A DNA stretch of 64,000 nt. Source: Flavobacterium akiainvivens. GTDB taxonomy: Bacteria > Bacteroidota > Bacteroidia > Flavobacteriales > Flavobacteriaceae. How positions within the stretch are numbered: position 1 is the stretch's first letter; each line of letters opens with the position of its first letter. Below are positions 33,007-39,328 of this stretch, one piece after another. Below the pieces are notes generated by a model that saw nothing but the letters and a program-made list of their open reading frames with translations, ran no database searches and had not been told where the DNA came from. The stretch lies in the NCBI RefSeq assembly GCF_001278115.1, contig NZ_LIYD01000005.1:3313717-3377716 (forward strand). Direction: 5' to 3'. The position numbers and the translations under genes were made by a program.

Positions 33007-34338
33007 TTATTTATCACCATAACCAAGTTTTACATACATTTCGCTGGCAATTTTATTGACCCTACTTTGCTTTTTCTCCTTTGTAAATTTTAAGAGATTA
33101 ATAATGTCTCTGTGCTGTATCTGAGTTAGTATGCTATCTATGAACTTATCGCTAAACAATTTCATCCAGCGTGATGATGGGCTATCTTGGGTAAGTTTAT
33201 AAAGAATTCTATCGTCTGTCTCTAAAAGTTCATTAAAAAAGAACACCCAACGCTCTTGAGTTATATTTTTTAACATTTCGGTTGCAGTATCTTGAGCTGC
33301 TCTTGAAACACCATACCAATTTCCAAGCCTTACAGAAAGAATAGCAGTTATACATACGGGAAAAGCAGGAATAGGAATGACACTACCCATATTGTATAAT
33401 GTTCTTAATGGAGCAGGTTCATTGTAAAAGTTATTCATCCCTTCATGCGCTATTAAAACTTCATTTGCAGCTTTTATAAATGATGATGAGCGTAAATCTT
33501 CGGGAACAAAATCAAAACCTTTTACTTTTAGTAAAACTTGTTTTAAACCACTAGCTGCTCTGTTTTTTCCATCTGCAAATAATTCAGAGTAACTTCGTCC
33601 TATTTGGTATCTCTCAGGGTGTTTCAGACCCTCCCATATCTTGGGTATAATGAGATTTGAATTCGCTAATGAGTTTTCTAATTGGGCACCCGAAGCAGAT
33701 TTAACAAGTGATAGTAATATTCGGATTGTAGTTCTATGGAAAAAATATGGACTTTGGATAAGCTTATAAATATAAACGCTATCCTCAGTAAGTGTCTTTT
33801 CTTCTAAATCGGTACGAAAATTTTTAAAGTCTATCGCAGCTTCAATTCTATTGTACCCAAGTATACCTTGAATGCAAGAACGAACAATAATTTTTGCTTC
33901 CTCTTCCGTTAACTCATTTTCTGGGTCGTCCTCTAATTCAGGTTGATTAAAATGAGTTACTGTTTGCATAGCTTGTTTTAATCTAAAGGCAGAAGTGGGA
34001 CTTATAACTCCTAATTCCTCAGCTAACTTAATCGCTTCAAATTCAGAGATGGCTTGCTGCAAATTTGTATGTTCGTTTATATCTGGCCTGTCTAACATTT
34101 CAGCAATAAATGACATACCCATCTTACTTAACTGATTTCGTAATGAATTAATCGATTTAGTCCAAATATAAGTTGAGACCATCTCATACGAGCCGTCTTC
34201 AAAAGTCCTAATTATCTGGCTTTGGTCTTTGCTCGATAGTTGCATGCCAAGACTAACCAGTTCTGAGATATTATTAACTTTTTTGGGTAAGACTGGGGTG
34301 TCAGTTTTACTCCATAATACAGCTATATTATTTTCCAT
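33007..34338 (-). CDS. Large helical protein of unknown function, partner of the DAC-fold protein
   Basis: 443 residues, cytoplasmic, almost wholly alpha-helical, with no signal, membrane helix or known catalytic motif. Segments such as YFFHRTTIRILLSLVKSASGAQLENSL and VCITAILSVRLGNWYGVSR suggest a helical-repeat scaffold. Its ATG lies 11 bases inside the end of the DAC-fold gene, so the two are translationally coupled and likely form a complex. No homologue recognised. Candidate roles are effector, or sensor that controls the DAC-like partner. Confidence 0.55.
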   Translation of the reverse strand: MENNIAVLWSKTDTPVLPKKVNNISELVSLGMQLSSKDQSQIIRTFEDGSYEMVSTYIWTKSINSLRNQLSKMGMSFIAEMLDRPDINEHTNLQQAISEFEAIKLAEELGVISPTSAFRLKQAMQTVTHFNQPELEDDPENELTEEEAKIIVRSCIQGILGYNRIEAAIDFKNFRTDLEEKTLTEDSVYIYKLIQSPYFFHRTTIRILLSLVKSASGAQLENSLANSNLIIPKIWEGLKHPERYQIGRSYSELFADGKNRAASGLKQVLLKVKGFDFVPEDLRSSSFIKAANEVLIAHEGMNNFYNEPAPLRTLYNMGSVIPIPAFPVCITAILSVRLGNWYGVSRAAQDTATEMLKNITQERWVFFFNELLETDDRILYKLTQDSPSSRWMKLFSDKFIDSILTQIQHRDIINLLKFTKEKKQSRVNKIASEMYVKLGYGDK

Positions 34339-35371
34339 TACTATACTCTATTTTACCATCTTGGGATTGTATGTATGCTGCTTCAACTCCATTTCCAATC
34401 ATATCACATAGGGTTAAATATGTTCTACTTCTTGCACCGCCACTAGTTTTCGAATTAATGAGTTTTTCAGGGTGCTTAACAAATACATTATAAGATGCTA
34501 CTTCACCGTTTGTTGTAAATACTGTGATACCATCACTTTGCATCATTCCTATTATTAAAGCAAAGTGAGCCTCTAATTTAGAATTAGCCTGTAAATCATT
34601 TTTATCTTGTAATTCCTTTATCATATCAGGAATATTAATCCTACTTCCTAATACTATCCCATCTTCAAGTTTCTTAGGTATTACCTTCTTTTTGTGATGA
34701 ATGACACAAGCTAATGTCCCATGACCTTTCTGTAAAACTTCAAGGAATACTTTTCTTAAAAAATTTACTGTAGGGTCTTTGTACTCTGATTTCACATCTT
34801 TAATTATTGAGGATATGAATTCAATTTGATTCGTAGTGGGAGAATTCTTCGCTAATTGTTGATTTCCATAGCTGATTAGAAGAGTATCTGCCTTTATGCC
34901 TCTGACCTCAATTAATTTGTCAGCTATTTGGTGGACTAAAATAACTTTTAGTTCCTCAGAGCCTTCGTCAATAAGTGCTTCTGATATCGACATTGATAAA
35001 ATTGAATTGCCAGCCCTAAATACACCATATTCAAGTGAATTATCTTTCCTAAGAATATATATTGCCCAGCCATTTTCAGTTAAAGGAGCACATTTTTTAA
35101 GTGCCTTCAACATCACTTCTTTAGATTTTTCCCCTGAACCTAGTAAACAGAATTGTGAGTTAAACAGAATTTTTTTAATTAAATCAATATCGTCAAATAT
35201 ATATATTTCAGGATAAAGAGCCTTACCTTCTTCCTTATAGTATAACAATTGACCGATAAGTTCAGGTAGACCATCTTGAGTTGTTAAGCACTCCATTACC
35301 TCATCTTTGAGGAATTCCACAGAAGCACTGACTAAAATAGGGTGTAAGGAGATTGGCTTAATATTTTTCAC
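34328..35371 (-). CDS. Diadenylate-cyclase-fold (DisA_N/DAC-like) protein
   Basis: 347 residues. The C-terminal half (~215-347) can be laid over CdaA/DisA cyclase domains in order: GHGTLACVIHHKKK (GALIVIER), EDGIVLGSRI (ETGIPLNAKV), MMQSDGITVFTTNGEVASYN (PLHDGAVIMKNNEI), GGARSR (GTRHR) and YIQSQDGKIEYSNGK (VSEETGGVSVAKNG). The catalytic DGA is D280-G281-I282 and RHR is R314-S315-R316, so activity may be altered or lost; it could bind instead of make a cyclic dinucleotide. The N-terminal ~200 residues are a further alpha/beta domain, possibly a sensor like the DACNV type. It heads a two-gene unit with an 11-base overlap and sits in the island. Confidence 0.6.
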   Translation of the reverse strand: MKNIKPISLHPILVSASVEFLKDEVMECLTTQDGLPELIGQLLYYKEEGKALYPEIYIFDDIDLIKKILFNSQFCLLGSGEKSKEVMLKALKKCAPLTENGWAIYILRKDNSLEYGVFRAGNSILSMSISEALIDEGSEELKVILVHQIADKLIEVRGIKADTLLISYGNQQLAKNSPTTNQIEFISSIIKDVKSEYKDPTVNFLRKVFLEVLQKGHGTLACVIHHKKKVIPKKLEDGIVLGSRINIPDMIKELQDKNDLQANSKLEAHFALIIGMMQSDGITVFTTNGEVASYNVFVKHPEKLINSKTSGGARSRTYLTLCDMIGNGVEAAYIQSQDGKIEYSNGK

Positions 35372-35392
35372 ATAGATTTATTGAGGACAACA

Positions 35393-35400
35393 CAAATATA
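35393..35400 (-). promoter_or_regulatory. -7 box TATATTTG for the DAC-fold operon
   Basis: The complement of 35393-35400 reads TATATTTG, 22 bases upstream of the ATG at 35371. No clear -33 element is visible. Confidence 0.45.
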
Positions 35401-35490
35401 ATAATAAATGAAAATCTTATAATTAATTCAGCAGGAAAATCATATTACGGTTAAAAGATGATGTACGTGGTTTAAAGCTGCAAAATATCT

Positions 35491-35531
35491 CTATTCATAT
35501 TTGCCAGATATGAATAGAGTTTCTATATTTG
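35491..35531 (+). promoter_or_regulatory. Promoter overlapped by a 27-bp palindromic operator
   Basis: TTG at 35501-35503, a 20-base spacer and TATATTTG at 35524-35531 form a good Bacteroidota promoter. The TTG is centred in a perfect inverted repeat: CTATTCATAT (35491-35500), seven bases, ATATGAATAG (35508-35517). A repressor bound there would block RNA polymerase. Confidence 0.65.
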
Positions 35532-35537
35532 CACCTC

Positions 35538-35703
35538 TAAAAAAGGACGACCCTGTAACAAGGGGTGTCGATAGCCTTAAACGGTTTCCATAATGTCGTG
35601 ATATAGATTATACAATTTCTTCAAATCTGATGCGAATTGGTTCGATAAAACAACATTAGCGGGAGCTTATCTAAAGGCTATCAGTAATGATGGCCTTTTT
35701 TAT
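35538..35703 (+). ncRNA. Predicted regulated non-coding RNA / attenuator upstream of tRNA-Arg
   Basis: From the promoter to a strong terminator there is no open frame. The terminator is AAGGCTATC (35674-35682), loop AGTAAT, GATGGCCTT (35689-35697) and a T-run to 35701. The 5' part has a hairpin closed by CGAC/GTCG (35548-35570), and GATAGCCTT (35570-35578) is the exact complement of the terminator's left arm, so two exclusive folds are possible. It matches no RNA family I know (not SRP RNA, tmRNA or RNase P by length and motifs). It could act as a small RNA or gate read-through into tRNA-Arg. Confidence 0.5.
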
Positions 35704-35705
35704 TC

Positions 35706-35777
35706 GGCCTCGTAGTTCAACGGATAGAATGGGAGTTTCCTAAACTTTTGATCCAAGTTCGATTCTTGGCGAGGCTA
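35706..35777 (+). tRNA. tRNA-Arg (anticodon CCT)
   Basis: Cloverleaf: acceptor GGCCTCG/CGAGGCT, D-stem GTTC/GAAT, anticodon stem GGAGT/ACTTT around TTCCTAA (anticodon CCT, reading AGG), T-arm CCAAG-TTCGATT-CTTGG, discriminator A. No CCA is encoded. Its last seven bases begin the 49-bp direct repeat, so it is an integration site. Confidence 0.92.
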
Positions 35778-35819
35778 CAAAAAGCAAAGCAGTACAGTAA
35801 TGTGCTGCTTTTTTTGTTT
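35771..35819 (+). repeat. 49-bp direct repeat, copy 1 (probable att site; tRNA-Arg 3' end plus terminator)
   Basis: Starts GAGGCTACAAAAAGC within the tRNA and runs through the terminator hairpin (AAGCAGTAC, loop AGTAAT, GTGCTGCTT, T-run). It is identical over 49 bases to 36442-36490. Confidence 0.85.
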
Positions 35820-35828
35820 CTTTATTTC

Positions 35829-35984
35829 ATGGAATATTTTGTCTACATTTTACATTCTGCAAAACTCAATAAACATTACATAGGGTGTACGTCTGATATA
35901 AATATCAGGATGGTAATAAATTTATTCAAGAATGAGGAAAGCCGCAAAAACAAGTTTTCAATGTTGAATACTTTTGCTGTCTAA
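35829..35984 (+). pseudogene. Truncated GIY-YIG nuclease fragment
   Basis: ATG 35829 gives MEYFVYILHSAKLNKHYIGCTSD, the start of a UvrC-like GIY-YIG domain (here VYI...YIG), but the catalytic Arg/His/Glu part is missing and the tail (FKNEESRKNKFSML) is unrelated; 51 residues instead of ~80-90. A frame open from 35748 starts inside the tRNA and is not real. Confidence 0.6.
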
Positions 35985-35995
35985 AATATTTAAAT

Positions 35996-36316
35996 ATGGC
36001 AGAGTATAGAATTTCCGGTGTATGGAAAGACACCAATAACACAATTATTGCTTACGCTTTTCATACTGTAAATGATACAGGTGCTTCGGCTTCGAGAGCA
36101 GTTAAAAAAACAAAAGCGCAAGCAATAGCGCTTCTGGAACAAGCAGGAAATAGTGCTACTACATGGGTTTGGAGCTATAATAAATGCATTTGGATTATTG
36201 GTGAAACCGTTACGGTTGTTAATGGTTCTAATGGTAAATACCTTCGTTCTAATCCAGATAATAAATTGACTGATAATTTAGGACATCTGATTGATTATGA
36301 CTGGATCGCACCATAG
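35996..36316 (+). CDS. DUF3892 protein (106 aa)
   Basis: 106 residues: MAEYRISGVWKD at the start, a Lys/Ala helix (KKTKAQAIALLEQAG), and VTVVNGSNGKYLRSNPDN near the end, which is the conserved DUF3892 pattern. Function is unknown. It is the only intact gene of the mini-insertion between the two 49-bp repeats. Nothing is recognisable in 36317-36441. Confidence 0.75.
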   Translation: MAEYRISGVWKDTNNTIIAYAFHTVNDTGASASRAVKKTKAQAIALLEQAGNSATTWVWSYNKCIWIIGETVTVVNGSNGKYLRSNPDNKLTDNLGHLIDYDWIAP

Positions 36317-36441
36317 ATGACATGTTCAGAAGGGTATCAACATGATTTATTTGTTAATGGGTTGTATACGAAACATATTGAAAAAGTTTGCCAAAGATAT
36401 TGGTGTAACGATTATAATTAATACAATTGTTTGATTTATCG

Positions 36442-36490
36442 GAGGCTACAAAAAGCAAAGCAGTACAGTAATGTGCTGCTTTTTTTGTTT
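36442..36490 (+). repeat. 49-bp direct repeat, copy 2 (probable att site)
   Basis: Exact copy of 35771-35819, but without the rest of a tRNA upstream. It probably marks the former position of the tRNA-Arg 3' end and terminator. Its hairpin also faces the end of the minus-strand XRE gene. Confidence 0.85.
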
Positions 36491-36496
36491 GATATC

Positions 36497-37252
36497 CTAC
36501 CCATTCTTATTCAGCGCCGCAATAGAGCTTTCCAGCAGGGCCAGGCGCTGTTCCAGCTCATTGCCGGGCTGTGGCAGGGTATACCTAAAAACGTGCTGCA
36601 CCTTCCATAAGCCTATAATATCCTTATTTTCCAGTGTAATGGTTTCTACGCCTGCGTGGTTGGCTTTAAGCAGGGCAATGCTGCCGTGCATTTCTATGGT
36701 GCGCAGGTATATTGCAGTATTGGTAACGGCAATTACCAGGCTGCCCGATATACTGAACTTTTCTGCCGGGGGCACCTCCTGCCCTATAACAACATCTTTG
36801 GGTAAAAATTTACCATCTCCGCCCGACATAGACAGGTCGTTAACCACATAGGCCAGCTTATCGCCCCCTGTAATATTGGGCAGGTACAAGTAGGGCAGGT
36901 AAATACTGCCCACGGTATTAGCCGTGCGGTATTCATTTAAAAAAGACTGCTCTACCTCGGGGGTAATGCAGGCAACACCTTCAAAGGTAGGGGTAGCGGG
37001 CATACTGGTGGCGGTGGTTATGTTCTCATTAAAATTGAGCAAATCATTTATGGTAAGCTCTTTAATAAGTAAATCTTCGAGTCCAATGCTAAAATGATGA
37101 GCAATTTTTATGGCGGTGTCAATCTTGGGGTTACTGCGGTTTTCTTCATACGCACCAAGCGTAGCACGCTTTAAATCAAACAGTTCTGCAAAATCCTGCT
37201 GACTCAGGCTGTGTACTTTGCGTATCTTTTTTAAGTTTTTGCCAAACACCAT
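36497..37252 (-). CDS. XRE-family regulator with LexA/S24-like C-terminal region
   Basis: A frame begins at 37294, but the ATG at 37252 (MVFGKNLKKIRKVHSL) is the natural HTH start and leaves room for promoter boxes; 251 residues. HTH: LSQQDFAELFDLKRATLGAYEENRSNP. The C-terminal region (~110-220, LSMSGGDGKFLPKDVVIGQEV, KDIIGLWKVQHVF) resembles S24/LexA-type phage-repressor domains, with no clear Ser-Lys dyad. The final helix (LEQRLALLESSIAALNKN) may mediate oligomerisation. It is divergent from the PspA-flotillin operon and separated from it by paired operator-like motifs. Confidence 0.85.
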   Translation of the reverse strand: MVFGKNLKKIRKVHSLSQQDFAELFDLKRATLGAYEENRSNPKIDTAIKIAHHFSIGLEDLLIKELTINDLLNFNENITTATSMPATPTFEGVACITPEVEQSFLNEYRTANTVGSIYLPYLYLPNITGGDKLAYVVNDLSMSGGDGKFLPKDVVIGQEVPPAEKFSISGSLVIAVTNTAIYLRTIEMHGSIALLKANHAGVETITLENKDIIGLWKVQHVFRYTLPQPGNELEQRLALLESSIAALNKNG

Positions 37253-37262
37253 AGTTAAATAT

Positions 37263-37332
37263 TTTGCTAATATTATTTGCAAATATAAAAACACTTAGTA
37301 TATTTGCCTAACAATATTAGCAAATATAAAAA
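37263..37332. promoter_or_regulatory. Divergent promoter/operator region between XRE gene and PspA-flotillin operon
   Basis: TTTGCTAATATT (37263-37274) is inverted as AATATTAGCAAA (37313-37324), and GCAAATATAAAAA occurs twice in direct orientation (37279-37291, 37320-37332). TATATTTG -7 boxes lie on the plus strand at 37299-37306 and on the minus strand at 37280-37287 and 37321-37328. This suits repressor control in both directions. Confidence 0.6.
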
Positions 37333-37452
37333 TTAAATGCTAATTATATGAGCAGGCTGAGAGGGTTTTTTAATGCCTGTTAAAAAAATATGATAACAAA
37401 GTTTTATTCAACCGGTAAAAAAAGCGAGATTTAACCAACTAACAACCTGTAG

Positions 37453-37851
37453 ATGATGAAAGACTATTATGGAGTGGTAAAAAATTACCTCAATGCACTG
37501 GAGCTTGACATAAAATATGAAAATAGCCGCGAGGGTATTTTTATTGTAAGCAATGAGCAGGAGGGTGTATTTAACCTTATAATTTGCGTGGCATACCCTA
37601 TTGTTATTTTCGAGCAGTTCCTGTTTGAAATTAAGGCAGAGTCGCCCGCAGTTTATAAAGCGCTGCTTCAAAAAAACCGCGATATTATTCACGGGGCCTT
37701 TGTTCTCGATGCTACAGGCAGAAAGGTTATATTCAGGGACTCGCTGCAGCTGGAAAACCTGGACCAGAATGAGTTTGGTGCCACTTTAAATTCGCTTAGC
37801 CTTTTGCTTAGCGAGTATTCTGAACAAATTATTAACTTTTCAAAAAACTAA
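37453..37851 (+). CDS. YbjN/secretion-chaperone-like protein (132 aa)
   Basis: 132 residues in an alpha-beta arrangement (DYYGVVKNYLNALELDI...GVFNLIICVAYPIVIFEQFLFEI...ALLQKNRDIIHGAFVLDATGRKVIFRDSL), resembling YbjN and type III secretion chaperone folds. No catalytic motif. It is four bases before pspA and probably begins the operon; in other bacteria similar proteins accompany PspA genes. The specific role is unknown. Confidence 0.65.
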   Translation: MMKDYYGVVKNYLNALELDIKYENSREGIFIVSNEQEGVFNLIICVAYPIVIFEQFLFEIKAESPAVYKALLQKNRDIIHGAFVLDATGRKVIFRDSLQLENLDQNEFGATLNSLSLLLSEYSEQIINFSKN

Positions 37852-37855
37852 CGAC

Positions 37856-38569
37856 ATGAAATTTCTGAGACGACTTTTTAAAATAGGCCAGGCCGAAGTA
37901 CATCATGCCATTGATAATATGGAAGACCCTATTAAAATGACCGAACAGGGCATAAGGGATATGAAAGACGACCTCGACAAGGCGCTTGAGGCGCTGGCAC
38001 AGGTAAAAGCCATGAGCATACGCGCCAAGAAAGAGGTAAGCGAGTATGGCGAAAAAGCCGAAGACTATAATGGCAAGGCCATGCTTATACTTAAAAAAGC
38101 CCAGAAAGGCGGCATAGAGCCCGATGAGGCCGACAGGCTGGCTACAGAGGCCCTGGTTAAAAAAGAAGAAGCCATAGGCCAGCAAAACCAGGCTATGGCC
38201 GACAAGGAAAAGTTTGACCAGAATGTGCTGCAAATGGAGGCCAATGTGCAAACCATTAAGCAAAATATAAGCAAGTGGGAAAACGAGCTAAAAATACTGC
38301 GTTCACGTGTTAAAGTGGCCGATGCCACAAAAAGCCTTAACAAGCAAATGGCTAAGATAGACAGCAACGGCACCATAGCACTGCTGGAACGCATGAAAGA
38401 AAAAGTGCACCAGGAAGAAGCCCTTGCCGAAGCCTATGGCGAAATTGCAAGTGCATCAAAATCTATTGACGATGAAATAAACAGGGCGGTAGACGTTAAA
38501 AAAGCCAAAGCCACCACAGAGCTCGAAAAGCTTAAGGAGCAAATGGGCATAGACAACAACACCGACTGA
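37856..38569 (+). CDS. pspA: PspA/IM30 family protein
   Basis: 237 residues, nearly all coiled coil. The N-terminal MKFLRRLFKIGQAEVHHAIDNMEDPIKM is the membrane-binding amphipathic helix and signature of PspA/IM30 proteins. Members assemble into ESCRT-III-like rings that protect damaged membranes. Gene order with YqiJ-like and flotillin genes supports a membrane-stress operon. Confidence 0.92.
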   Translation: MKFLRRLFKIGQAEVHHAIDNMEDPIKMTEQGIRDMKDDLDKALEALAQVKAMSIRAKKEVSEYGEKAEDYNGKAMLILKKAQKGGIEPDEADRLATEALVKKEEAIGQQNQAMADKEKFDQNVLQMEANVQTIKQNISKWENELKILRSRVKVADATKSLNKQMAKIDSNGTIALLERMKEKVHQEEALAEAYGEIASASKSIDDEINRAVDVKKAKATTELEKLKEQMGIDNNTD

Positions 38570-38587
38570 TAAAACCGCTTTTTTTAA

Positions 38588-39226
38588 ATGAAAGAATTAA
38601 TCGAAATCTCGTTTTCGCCGGTAAATGCCTTTTTTTCTATTATGTGCATTTTGCTGGTACTGTACTGGCTATTGGTAATAATTGCGGGTATAGACCCTGA
38701 TTTGTTTAGCGTTGATTTTGATTCAGCCGACCTCGACACCGGTTTTGACGGCGATGGCGAGGCAGATACCGGCGGTGTTATGAAGGTGCTGGAATACTTT
38801 AATTTTGATGAGCTCCCGCTTATGTTCATCATCACCATTGTGTTCTTTAGTATGTGGCTCATAGGGGTAAATGTAACCTACTACCTGGGCATAGAAAGCA
38901 CCCTGCTGGGCTTTGTGCTGCTCATTCCTAATTTTATACTCAGCCTTTTTGTGGTAAAGCTTTTCAGCAAGCCCCTGTCTTACTTTTACAAACAGCTCAA
39001 CCACAAGGGCGAGCCGGAAATAGACTTTTTGGGCCGCAGGTGTACCGTTATAACATCGGTAGGGCCGCACAAAACAGGCCAGCTCGAGCTTACTGTTAAC
39101 GGAGACCCCATAAAACTCTACGCACGCAGCAATACCGAAGAGGTAATTGCAGCCGGGCAGCCGGCAGTTATTGTGGGCGAAAGCGCCGATAAAAAGTACT
39201 ACCTCATAGAAAAATTTGACTATTAA
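38588..39226 (+). CDS. YqiJ-like membrane protein with OB-fold (flotillin partner)
   Basis: 212 residues. Three membrane helices lie at ~15-35, ~80-100 and ~105-125, the first followed by an acidic loop (VDFDSADLDTGFDGDGEADTG). The C-terminal cytoplasmic part (DFLGRRCTVITSVGPHKTGQLEL...GQPAVIVGES) is an OB/NfeD-type fold. YqiJ/YuaF proteins act with flotillins in membrane microdomains, and the flotillin gene follows. Confidence 0.85.
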   Translation: MKELIEISFSPVNAFFSIMCILLVLYWLLVIIAGIDPDLFSVDFDSADLDTGFDGDGEADTGGVMKVLEYFNFDELPLMFIITIVFFSMWLIGVNVTYYLGIESTLLGFVLLIPNFILSLFVVKLFSKPLSYFYKQLNHKGEPEIDFLGRRCTVITSVGPHKTGQLELTVNGDPIKLYARSNTEEVIAAGQPAVIVGESADKKYYLIEKFDY

Positions 39227-39328
39227 AAACAAACCAATTATGTGCACAGCTATACTTTATGTAGTTCACTACACACTTAATCTTCTCACGAACCTATTTT
39301 AAAAAACCAATTATTAAATACAAATACA

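Noticed and set aside
35538..35703. SRP RNA, tmRNA, RNase P RNA or retron ncRNA
   Set aside because: No GGAAGCAGC tetraloop region, no tRNA-like ends, too short for RNase P, and no reverse transcriptase gene nearby.
35748..35828. Start of the GIY-YIG frame inside tRNA-Arg
   Set aside because: The codons are tRNA and terminator sequence; the domain starts at ATG 35829.
21543..36490. A matching attR for tRNA-Asn at the right end of the island
   Set aside because: I could not find a copy of the tRNA-Asn 3' sequence by eye; serine integrases can use very short cores, so absence is not decisive.
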